In this document: positions 1-11,300 of the stretch, piece by piece
How positions within the stretch are numbered: position 1 is the first letter of the stretch
Layout of the letters: every line of letters begins with the position of its first letter
DNA from: Sclerurus mexicanus
Lineage: Eukaryota > Chordata > Aves > Passeriformes > Furnariidae
Assembly: GCA_013396755.1 (NCBI GenBank)
Contig: VWZF01006082.1
Span: forward strand, 1,112,125 to 1,176,124
DNA length: 64,000 nucleotides
Direction: 5' to 3'
Notes under the pieces: model-generated
Database searches by the model: none
Seen by the model: only the letters and a program-made list of their open reading frames with translations
Told to the model about the DNA's origin: nothing
Translations under genes and position numbers: made by a program

Positions 1-2521
1 GTTCCTTAAAGGTGATACAAATAGCTTCTATTCAATCTCCTTCAAAGACAGTTTGTAAACCTCCTTTGCCTCCCCAAAGCTCCCACATTCCTTAAAACTT
101 AAAACATTTTTATATTAAAGAAGATAATTTTGTGGATATCAACTATCATTAGAATATAGAGGTCTTCAGAATATATATAAAAAAAATATAAACATATTTC
201 AACAAAGTGCAGTATAATTACATTCTAATAATAAAGTCAACATTATGATGTAGAAAACGCGACTGTAAGATCTTGAATATTTACTGAAGGACTACAGAGC
301 AGTAATGCTTAAATAAGTCGACTCTTCTGCTTTAGAGGAAGGATTCCAGCTCCAAGCTATGGTTAGGACATAACTACAAGAGCAGTTCCTAAAATACCAG
401 TCTTAATCAACAGAGAATTTCCCCAGCCAAATTTAATTTACAACCGTGCACAGACAAAAGGCTGACTATCGCTTACGGATACACTATGATGTGTGTATGG
501 ATTTGTCCATCTTTGTGACTGCACGTAAGACCATAGTAAGCTCAGGATACAATAGGTTGGATCTAGCCTGCCCAAAAACGTTTGGATTTTTCTTTTTTTT
601 TCTTCCACTCCATCTTCTGGAAGCTCCACAGTCCCCTCCCAGCCACACGTCTGGAACAACACTTCTTATATGACAAAATGCCACCCCCCCATCAAGTCTG
701 TAGTGTACATCTGTTCAGTAAAGTGCACAGGAGTGCCTGTGACCACTGGCTCAAAGTAAGGGCTGCTCCAGCATCCATCCCAAAGGGAAAATCCCTTGCT
801 ATCTTGTACAGAACTTAACTATCAAAATGTTACCCAGCAATTAACAGTTACCTGGTTATCCTAGTGCAGAACTTGACCCCTGCAGAAAACACCCAGGTGA
901 ACTATGTAGGCAATCAGAAATGAACGACTACAAGAAGTCTTGAGATATTCAAGTATGATTTGTTAAATGTGAAAAGAGAAAGGAAGGTGAAACAACACCA
1001 TCATTATCCTAACACATAAATCATATCATGCTTTGATGTCAAGATGTGGACTACTCACACATGCACTCAAAAAACCTAACGCATTCTGAGTGGAAATCAC
1101 TTTATAAATGCCTTTACTAAGCATGATTCCAGCAGTCTTAAATTCACTGTGAAACTACATGTGATACATAATAAATCCTGTATTTTCTTTACAAGGAACC
1201 TCAGAAGGAATATATTGCAAACAAAATTCAACAGAAACTTACCAGTCAGATGCATGTATATTGCTCTATCTTGCCCCAACACCCACACAGATCAGCACCA
1301 AAGCATCAGAAAAATAACTGCTTGTGAGAAACAAGCAAAAGCTTACTTCCAGAAATAACATTTTTCTTAAAAATTAAGCAAATCCTCTTTCTCAGTTTTG
1401 TCTGTAATTGTTCCCCCTTGTCAATAACTGTCACCCCAAAGATTAACTCACATTTCACACAATTTTTGCAAAAAATTCAGTTTTGTTAAACTATGTATGC
1501 ATATACTTGTATAACATGCTGCATATACATATTATATATATAAATACATATATATATAAATACATCTGTGCATGTTTAAAGGGGTAAAATTTTTCTGGTC
1601 ATTCCCTGTTCCCTGCTGGACTCTTAGCTGTTGTTGGCATCTACTGTTCTTTCGTGTTTCAATTGCTATTAAAGTTATGGTTACCATTTGAATTACTATC
1701 ACGGGTCAGGTCAATACAAGTAGGTTGTCCAAACGCTTAACAATAATAATAGCAGTAATAATAACAGTCTCTGCTGCAAGGAGTAAAGTTTAAGAGCATT
1801 CCTCACATCTGGATGGAAACATGCCATGAATTTCTATGCAAAACACACTAATCTTGGAAGCCATGATGCAGGCGTGTTCAGAGTCACACTACCCTAGCAT
1901 TATATGTGAGCTGAATTTCTTGCCTAAACCAGTTCTGTCAGACAGAGATATCAGCAGAGACAGCAGAGCAGAGTCTGGTCTCTCTATAAACACTCCACCA
2001 GAGCAGGAATGAGAAAAGCACCAGCAGCTGGACACAGCTGAGCAGATGGAAGAGCAGAGGAAGAGTGAGGCTGTAGGGGCCAGCACAGCTGACCAAGATG
2101 AGAGTGAGGCAAAGCTTTGGGGGTAAAGGAAAGAGTTTTACTTATGCCCCCAGACAACATCATCTGCCATTGCTTGCTTGTTCTCTTCAAAACTGGATGA
2201 TTACTGTCATTTTAATTCAGTTTTTCCATGCTAGCACAAAATCAACTCCAAGAGGTTTCTAAGTATCCAGAAAGCATCAATCCACAGCAACTTCCAACCC
2301 CAATTAGCTTCAATAAAGCTAATTTAATTTAATGAAAATCTATTTACGATCTCAGATCACAACAGGGTGACTGAGAAATGGTTCTCTCTTTTGCTATAGC
2401 AGATTGCCTGAAAAGCTATTGCATTTCATAACCAACCTTTCACAGCACTGAAGGTATGAACACACGCATATGCTCACATAAATCTAGAACTCTCCTAAAT
2501 TCTTCTTGGAACAGAGAAGGC
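1..2521. other. AT-rich non-coding DNA, no gene seen
   Basis: The open frames here are all under 100 residues, overlap on both strands and show no recognisable domain. A TA-rich simple repeat sits near 1.52-1.56 kb. I see nothing else I can name; it is probably intronic or intergenic. Confidence 0.6.
1519..1564. repeat. TA-rich simple repeat
   Basis: Runs of alternating T and A (ATTATATATATAAATACATA and similar) form an imperfect TA/TACA microsatellite. It is visible directly and is of no coding interest. Confidence 0.8.
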
Positions 2522-2578
2522 AAAAAAACCCACAAAAACCCCACAAAACAAACAAACAAACAAAGAAAGAAAAAAAAA
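2522..2578. repeat. A-rich (CAAA)n/(GAAA)n simple repeat
   Basis: The plus strand is almost only A and C, then A and G, with CAAA units passing into GAAA and an A run. It lies about 60 bases beyond the recognisable low-coordinate edge of the adjacent minus-strand CR1. It may mark unrelated low-complexity DNA rather than the CR1 tail, because CR1 elements do not normally end in poly(A). Confidence 0.7.
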
Positions 2579-2639
2579 GCAGAGAGCAAAAGTAAACAAT
2601 AGAGGAAAGTATCATCAAAAGAAAGAGAAGTAGTAACAA

Positions 2640-3745
2640 GTACTGAAAGGCTGCAATAAGGTCTCCCTGGAGTCTTCTCAAGGCTGAACAACCCCAGCTC
2701 TCTGTCTGTCTTCACAGGAGATGTGCTCCAGCCCCTTTGTGACCTCCTCTGGACCAACTCTAATAGGTCCACATCTTTTTTCATGCTGAGGATCACAGAC
2801 CTGGACACAGCACTGAAGGTGAAGTCTCACGAGGGCAGAGTAAAGGGAGTAAATCATCTCCCTTGACCTGCTGACCACCTTTCTTTTGATGCAGCCTAGG
2901 ATGTGTTGGCTTTCTGAGCTTTGAGTGCACACAGCTGGCTGGCTCATACTCAGCTTTTTATCTACAAGAACGCTCGAATCCTTTTCCACAGGCTGCTCTC
3001 AATGATTTCTTCATCCAGTCTGTGCTCAGGTCTGGGATTGCCCCAAGCCAGGTGCAGCACTTTGCACTTGTTGAACCTCACGAGGTTCTCACAAGCCCAT
3101 TTCTCAATGGATGGCATCCCAACCTTGTGTTGTGTCAACTGCACCACTCAGCACTGTGTCATCTGCAAACTTGACAGGGGTGCATGGATCCCACTGTGTC
3201 ACTGGTGAAGATATTACAGAGCCCTGGACCCAAGACAGAGCCCTGAGGAACACCAGTCATCATCAGCCTCCATCTGGACACAGAGTCATCGACCACAACT
3301 CTCTGTGTCCATCCAGCCAATTTCTTACCCAGGAATAGTCCATCCTTGAAATCCATGTCTCTCCAAACTGAAGACAGGGATGTTGTACAGGACCATGTCA
3401 AAGACTTTACTGAAGTCTAAGCAGATGACATTGGTAGATGTGTCCTTGTTAACCACTGCAGCTATTTCATCACAGAAGGCCATAAGACTGGTCTGACATC
3501 ATTTGCCATTAGCAAAGCTGTGCTGGCTGTCTTGGATCACCTCCTTGTCTTGTATGTGCCTTGCTTCCATGAGGATCTGCTCCATGATCTTCCCAGGTAC
3601 AAAGGTGAGGCTCCTCAGTCTGTAGCTCTCTCCTTTTTAACAAGAAGAGTGATATTTCCCTTTCTCCAGTCACCAGTGACTTTGCCCAACTGCCATGACT
3701 TTTCAAATATGGAGAAACATATTCAATTATTGGAATAATCAATAA
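2640..3745 (-). mobile_element. Decayed CR1 LINE fragment (reverse transcriptase region)
   Basis: This is a bird/reptile CR1 non-LTR retrotransposon fragment read on the minus strand, covering the later part of ORF2 (reverse transcriptase). The translation shows the conserved RT block GVPQGSVLGP at about 3,225-3,254. In a different frame it shows the catalytic FADDT motif at 3,155-3,169, and in a third frame an FNKCKVLHL block at about 3,045-3,075, which follows the catalytic site in CR1 proteins. The order is right for CR1, but the frame changes between successive blocks show at least two frameshifts, so it is dead. The real CR1 3' end is not seen: similarity fades near 2,640 in the segment reading GGAGACCTTATTGCAGCC. 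It is therefore truncated at both ends relative to a full-length element of several kilobases. The outer limits are estimates. Confidence 0.9.
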
Positions 3746-6700
3746 TAATTCAAATAATTATCAGAAACATGAACTTTAAATGACTGGGCTGCACATTCAC
3801 ATTTTGTCTGTGTGTCCATGTATAAACCTTTTAAAGGTAAACTGGGGCAGGGGGGCAGAGAATAGGGTGTGGTAGTGGATTTTATCTTAATAGAAAACTT
3901 CATGCAAAAAATTTACTTTAGTAGCCATCCTTCTGGACTCATTAAACTACATGCAAGTCAGTTTTATAAATGCATAACACTTGAGGAGATGTGCTCTTAC
4001 AACACTTCCATAAATATCCTTTGTGAAATGTTTATGTGGGCTCAATGTGTGGGCAAATTCACAAATAGATGTGCTAACTCCCTTCCTCCTGTTGACCAAT
4101 AACCAGAAGAGGAAAAAGAAGAGATCATTTAGAAGAATAGTCTAGACAGTTTAAAAATAGCCTCTGTGCCCTTGCCAGGTGCACAGAAAACTGAAAAAGT
4201 AGGAACCATGGTGCTTACTAAAACCAGAATGTTGTTTTTACTGTATTTTTCATTCACTCTCAACCTTCTGGATTTCAGCAAGGAGATTCGTACCCATGCA
4301 GCTCCCAAAGAAGACCACTTCATCCCAGAGCTTAACTGAGAAGAGCCATTGACAGGTTTCCAGGTGGCCTTCATACAACGCAAAATCCTGAACAGCAGGA
4401 ATATTTGGGGTGCAAAGTGCCAAGAGGTTTCAGAAGCTGAGATGCTTTCAGGGCTTTAGCTCATCCTTTACCCATTTGTTTCAATAAAACTCTTTTTGCT
4501 TGTTTGCTTGCTTATGATATGTGCTTGGCCTGGGAAAGGAGTTAAAAGTAGCAAGGGAAATCACGATCCATCTTTCCTGTCTTCACTTTTCAGAGAAAAA
4601 TAGCAAAGAAGAGTTATTTATTCTTTGTGCATGTTCTCTGCACTCAAGATGACATTCCCTCAGTGGAGACATGCGGAGTTAGATAACCTCAATCTATGTT
4701 AAATAATCTTAAAATAAAAACACATACAGTAAAACGTAATAATGCTTTCACATAGTTTGATTCTGCATTTTCGTTTTTGTTTTCTTTCAGTATGTGGGAG
4801 ATATTATCTCATGTTTTAATGGATGTAGTCATTTTCTCTCTATGGCCAAGTTTATAGATTCTTGCAGGTTCTGCTCCCACAGCTGGGTCTCCACATTTCC
4901 CTCAAGAGCTTGGGTCAGAAGGAATCTGTAAAACTCCATTCTGCCAGTGAGCCTTCACAAACCTGAAGTGACTGAAACTAGAGAGCCCAGGGACAGCAAG
5001 GGCTGCTGCAGGAAGATTTATCACGCAATGATCTAGGATGTTAAAGACCCTAGTTCTCTAAGCATCATATAGTAAAGCTGTGGCCATCAGATCGTATTAT
5101 AGCTCAAGAAATTTGAATTTACAATAATGAATTATAAATTACCAGACACTTAACACCACCAAACTTCAAGTCTGTAAACAGTAGCTCCACTATGCAATTA
5201 CTAGCTGTTGTAAATTTGCCATTAGAAACTCAGTTCTGTGAGGAGACTCAAGATTAATTGCTTTTTATCTTCTTTTCACAAAGTTTCATGTTATGTTACT
5301 GTAGATATGAAAACAGTTCTGCAGTTAAAGCTGATGAAGTTACCAAGCTGCCAAAGGCTGAGCTCCTGTAACCTGGATCTACTTGGTGATTGTCCTGCCA
5401 TAGCCAGCATGTTGTTTAACTGCTCCTCTCCCAGTCTTTCAGCATCTTGGAAATTTGGTCAGTAGCTAAATAGTGAATGAAACACATTACATAGAAGGAA
5501 GAGAAGAGATCAGTCTTGAAAACACCAGTGCAACTAGAAAAAGAGAAGGCGTGTCTAAATTTAACAGTTTGTAACTACTTTTCCCTTGCACCTGCTTCCT
5601 CAACTTAATGGCATTCATCAGATCTAACTTGTTTCCCCAGGCACACCACCAAAGTCACTGTCAAATCTCTGGCCTGGATTTCCCACAGAGTGCATGCAAG
5701 TCCCTAAACTCAAAAGCATTGCAAGTGGGAAGCATCAATGCTGGAGGGAGTCCAGATCTGATGATACAAAGTACAATTAAAGGCTCAGCAATTTAACAAA
5801 TGACGGCAACTGCCTAATCACATTGAGAAATACCCTACAACGAATGTGCTTCGAGGAACATTTTCCAAAGATTTATAAATAAATGTCCTGTTTCTTGTTA
5901 TTTACACTGTCCAAAGAGCTACTCTTAATGGTTCCTATAAAGTATTGCTCATACAAACCAGATTAATTAAATGCTGCAAAGGTGATTTTCCCCCACTCCT
6001 TAGAAATAAACAGGTTTACACTGCTGATGCATTTTGGAACACTGGTTGGAAGGAAAGAAAACCAATGCACTCAGAAAACCTTACTCTTTTTACAACATTC
6101 ATTTTAGGAGAGTAAGGAAATAAGACTGCCTGCAGGTATATGTGCTTAATGCAAAGATGCTAGTGCTTTATTCTGCGGTGAAATTCAAGCAAGAAGCAAA
6201 ATAAAAGGAAACAACAGAAGTTCACTGAACTGGAACAAGAATTCTTGTTCCTCACCAGACTATCTAACTTCATTTAAAAATTACAGCTGCCTGAATGTTG
6301 CTCTAACAAGCACAATAAGTTCATACTTGCTTGGCCTAGTGAGTGGAAATAGCATTTATTTTCTAAACTGACAAACCATTATGCACAGAACTTCATTTTT
6401 AAACTGCAAGTCACACCAAGTATAGATTGAATCCTAACTTTGATCTAAGGTGTCACACCACTGTATTTACCTTAATTGTTACATCATATAAGGAAACCAA
6501 ATACAAAACAATTTTCACAAACCAGGCTTGTAGAAATAACCTCAGGTAACAAAAGAGAGTAATGCTGAAGGGACTAAAGCAAATCTTTCCAAATCAATAA
6601 AATCTTACAGTAGACTTGCAACCTATCCCACAATCACCAGACTTGCTTAAAAAGCTGGTATATTCATCATCTAAATCTTAGGCTGCAGAAAAAGACGTGT

Positions 6701-8195
6701 ATATATGGTACCGCACTAATAGAGAAATGGAAAAAGAAAAAAAAATTCCCATCTGCCCCATGATCCTGATGAGTTATTCATTCAGCCAAGCACATCACAT
6801 AATCACCCCCCAATACTACTGCTACACTTTTGCTGCCACTTAACAGAGAAATGGCATTTTGGCACCTAGTTCATAGGTCCATAACAGATTATCTTTTCTG
6901 TTTCAGAGATCAAATTCTATGATGAGTATTCCTTCATCTTCCTGACAGGTGTTAGACTGTAGCAAGTCAGCCATGACGATGTCTTTCAGACACACCTGAG
7001 GTTCCTTTGCAGCAAGACAAAGCAGCCCCCTCCCATGACACAGTGCTCAGAATGGCACTTCAAAGCCTAAGAGAGGCTTCTGATAATGTGGAGTTTAGAC
7101 TCAGAATCAGACATCTCTGGCAACTCAGCATCAAAACAACAAAAAAATCCAGATGAGTTATTTAAGTGTTTCTGTTCCTGCAACAGGAATGGCAGGAATG
7201 AAGATGGATACTGATCACGGGTATGGTTCCTTGCATTTCTACGTCTTCATGCTAGTACTTCACTTAAGGTTTTGTATTTTTTCAGTCAGATTGGAGAGCT
7301 CCCAAAGCACTGCTCACTTCTAAAATGCATGAACTGCCTTCCCTGGAAATAGCACTCAGCTGTAAAAGAGTTATAAAAGTAAAAACTGCACCAGGGAATA
7401 GGAAAAAGAAATGCTTTGCATTCACATTTTTAATTTATGAAGCACTTTGTTAATGTCAAAGTTCGCATAGCATAAGAGAGTCTTGGTGAGCAGACTGAAG
7501 AAAAGAATTTTGACAGCCTGATTTTCCTTTTATTCTATGATTTTACCCTTTCCCCTAACTCTTGGTCATTCCTTCCCATCCTCCATACCTTTAATTCATA
7601 CTCTCCTCTCCGCATCACCTGACAGAATCAGAAGCACTCTGGGCACCCTGATACTGCATTATCCTGTAGGTAGAAAGCAGTTCAGTTTTCCATACAGCCA
7701 GACTGGGGTGGTGAAGACACGTTATTCAAAAGCCTAGACATTTCAGAAAAAAATACTAACAGCTAGTCATCAACCCCTGAGAAAGATGTGTTAATTAGAA
7801 CATGAGTACATTTTTGCAACTTCTTTAAAACATGGTCTCAAGAGCTCCTTGATTTATGATGACGAATAAAATCTCTTCTTGCTTTTTTTCAACAAAACCT
7901 TTAAATCTACTGTCGCCTTCAGGTAACTTTTTCTACAGCCAAGAGCATAACATTTCCTTACATTGTTACTGATGATCTAATTATGAGTGCAGCATTTGCC
8001 CTGGAAATATAATAGGAACTCATAAATTATATTATCCAAATTAGGTACTATTTTTCTTCCCACTCACTTGGACACTATCCCAAATAAAGCCTAATACACA
8101 CTTTACAGTTCATGCCCACTCAGGACTACAGTAACAGCAGCAGATTAGCGTGCAAGTATATGCATCACAACTCTAGCCTGGCACAGCTTTTGATT
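3746..8195. other. AT-rich non-coding DNA, no gene seen
   Basis: There are only short chance reading frames on both strands and no recognisable protein, RNA gene or transposon. One exact 20-base palindrome at 6,232-6,251 is listed separately. Confidence 0.55.
6232..6251. repeat. Perfect 20-base palindrome
   Basis: GGAACAAGAA is followed directly by its exact reverse complement, TTCTTGTTCC, with no spacer. The outer halves GGAACA and TGTTCC resemble steroid-receptor half-sites, but the eight-base separation is not the usual three. Function is unknown. Confidence 0.85.
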
Positions 8196-8325
8196 ACAGA
8201 ATCACAGAATATTCTGAGTTAGAAGGGACCCACAAGGACCATCAAGTCCAACTCTTAAATGAATAGCCCATACAGGGGATTATTGAACCCATGACCTTGG
8301 CATTTTAACCAACTGAGCTAATCTC
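8196..8325 (-). mobile_element. tRNA-headed, CR1-tailed SINE (TguSINE1-like)
   Basis: Read on the minus strand, the element begins with a Pol III A-box-like stretch (TAGCTCAGTTGGTTA, complement of 8,306-8,320). A B-box-like GGGTTCAATAATCCCC follows (complement of 8,275-8,290). The body then passes into a CR1-type 3' end: GAGTTGGACTTGATGGTCC, GGGTCCCTTCTAACTCAGAA and a final ATTCTGTGATTCTGT. A tRNA-derived head on a CR1 tail is the architecture of SINEs described from passerine birds, thought to derive from tRNA-Ile and be moved by CR1 machinery. This copy has lost roughly the anticodon-arm region between the A and B boxes and has a small insertion in the B box, so it is old and inactive. Ends are approximate, and I did not confirm target-site duplications. 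Confidence 0.8.
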
Positions 8326-11300
8326 AGGGTTGATGGGCACTTAGGCATTTCACACTAAATTCTGTGAACTGCAGTGAAGGTCCTGTGTTTTTAAGACCAA
8401 CACAAGATTACATGGAAATTTCTACTTCCCATTTTATTCTGCCTCTTAAGGCAGAATTTGTGCCCTCAGAGCTACATAGAAAAGTTCGGAATTATGTGAA
8501 TGTTTAGAAAAGTAAAAAGAACCAACAAGTGCATATTTTTTAAAATCCATCTCTGTATTTTTCAATCCATCTCATGATTTCTGTATGCTCCAGACTGGAC
8601 AGTCTGGCAGCAGAGGAAGTATTTTACATAAGGTTAAGAGAAAGAGGTATGGCAAGCCACGAGAAGGATGTAAATACATGCACAGCTTCCTCTCTGTCAA
8701 AGCATGATTTGCAGACCTTCTGATTTAAAGGGCAGCTGCAAAGTAAAACATTTCTAGGGATTGTTAACTGTAGAATTAATTCTCTGCTGGTTTGGTCATT
8801 TGTGTATCTTATGGATATGCTCCTATACGGGAGAGGAAGCAAATTAAGAACTTCTGTTATTCATAGTGCTTGAATGGGAGAGTCCTAGTGTACTACATCT
8901 GGAAATGAATATGCTCCCCTCTATTCCACAGGAAATGAATGCTCCCCTCTGTTACACAGGATTCTACATCTTTCTCTCAGAAATACAAAAACCATAACAG
9001 TCTGAAAAAAAAAGTTAAATTATTTTAAAGTAGATTCATTGAGGAATTATTTTGGATTGACACTACCATCACATTTCCTTCTGACATTCTACAGTCTACT
9101 ATATTTAATCACAATCAGTATTTATATTGCATAACTTTGATACACATCAGATAGCATGTCATGGCTCTGACATTACACTCAGTGTAGGCAGTTTCCACTT
9201 CCTAGGATAAGAACTCAGTCAAATGTAGTATTAACTAAGATTTTAAGACACCAGATGGCATCACTTAGTTATTTTTAACTGTTGCACACTGACCATTTAC
9301 TATACAGCATAACTCATCTTTGAAGATAAGTAAATGGAGCTCTATGGACAACAGAAAAAAGTGACATTAAAAAAAATAAAAATATCATTTTCCCAATCTG
9401 GTTGCTCTGATCTTTACAGAGTTTTATGCAGGCATCTTAAAAGAACACAGAGTTTCCCACAGCTGCAGCTGCCCTTCTTTGGATTCACCAGGTACTTCTG
9501 AGCCTCCAGTTGAAGGCATTCGTATCTGCAAGAGTAATGGCTGGCTTTCACAACCTGTCAGCTCTGACTACAGCTTAGTGGGAGTTTATAGACTTTTCCT
9601 TGTTTGTTCCCACTGGGATTGCTATTAGAGCTATATTATACCATCAGGAACAAAATCACAAAATATTTCAAACCACTATTAGAGAAGTTGCCCATTCAAC
9701 AAATCAGAGTTAACAAAAATGGTGAATGCTAGAAAGTCTCCTCATGTCCATTCAGTATCACACAGGAAATAACAGCTAGGATGAAAAGAGACTTGTCTCT
9801 AAGCTTTGTGAGGGACTGCAAAACCAGATCTGCTATTCCATCTTCCTTTCGCAATGTCTTTCTCAGTGTTCCTTGTATAATATCTAGAATTATGTGAATT
9901 CTGATGACACATAGATTTGAAAAGGTAAACGTTAAAAACAGGCTCAAACTGCCTGAGGAAATGGGAATTTAGAGAAGGTAATGTACCGAGTAATTTTTCT
10001 CATCTCTTTTCAGGATAATAAAAACATTATGTTCTACTCAGGGTGTTTAGAAAGTGCCTGTCAGAGTAGTGAGTAGGTGTTACAGTCAGAGTTCATGATC
10101 AGATGTATATTTTGCCATGTACCACTCAGTTAGAATGGATGCAGGAATGCACTGTGGGGAACTTGAGCTTACGATGCCACCAGGGAACAGTCGAGCGGAT
10201 GACCTTCAGCAAACTGTGTGGCAAGACTTGTAAGTTCAAAGATGGCAGCTCATGGTGCAGAGGTGGTCCTGTGGCTGGTTGATCCCTGGTAAGGGCCATC
10301 GCTATCTGGCCCCTCCTGAGCCACACAGGATTCCACAGAGTGCAGCAGAGAGCAACAGGAGGGTCCCTTCACACCTTGCATGAAAGAGGTGCATGGAAAA
10401 TGAGAGTAAACCATACAGAGAAGGGAAAAAAAAGTCAGAGTACAGGAAAAACACTCTCCTCCTCGCCCACACATACACAGTTCTGCTTTTCTTTACTCAC
10501 TCCTAACCTTTTTTCCGGTCTTGCCTTTATAAAAATGTATGCAGAGAGCCATGCTGTACATACTGTGTGAGCTCAGAGATGGCAGTCTTAAAGAGTATTT
10601 AGTGATTCTTTGCAGGGTGGCCAAGGATTTAACCTTACTTGCTGGATAAGTGCAAATGCCCACCAGTACTCATTCTTATGATTTAGTGTGCATTTTATAG
10701 CATCCAGAAGCTCAATCTGAGCATCTTCTGTAGGTAGTAGCAGATTTTTAATGAAGAATGAGTTATGAAAACCAACAGGGTAAAGCAATTTGTGAAGAAG
10801 CTATAGATTTCTTCAGAAAAGGAAAATCACTACAGAGAATACTGAAAACAAACATTAGAAGTAATGAAGATGTTACAAAATCTTTTCGTTTTATACCTTC
10901 CTAAAGATCTGTTTTCTCCCACAGTGTTCAGATCAGCATTGTACTACCAAAGCAGCCATGCTTTCTGCTCTCAGACTAGGGCAGAAATAAGCCTTGTCAG
11001 TCACTCAGAACATGCCATTATACTTTTGAAAAGCAAAGGGAGCTCCAAGAGCTGTGACAAACAGAGAGGGGAAGAAAGAAAAATGTCAATCTCTGATACA
11101 ATAAATTAATCTTTTTTCTTTTTATGAAGTCACTTTCTAAAGTGTTGGCAGTCTGTGCATTAGACAATATTTTTTCCCCAATCGTTAAGTTTTTTTTCTC
11201 AACCTGCTAGTAACAGAAATTGAATGTCATCATTCCTCTGCAATAGAATGAATTAAACACATATATCTAACAATAATGTGAACCCCAACCAGCAGCACAA

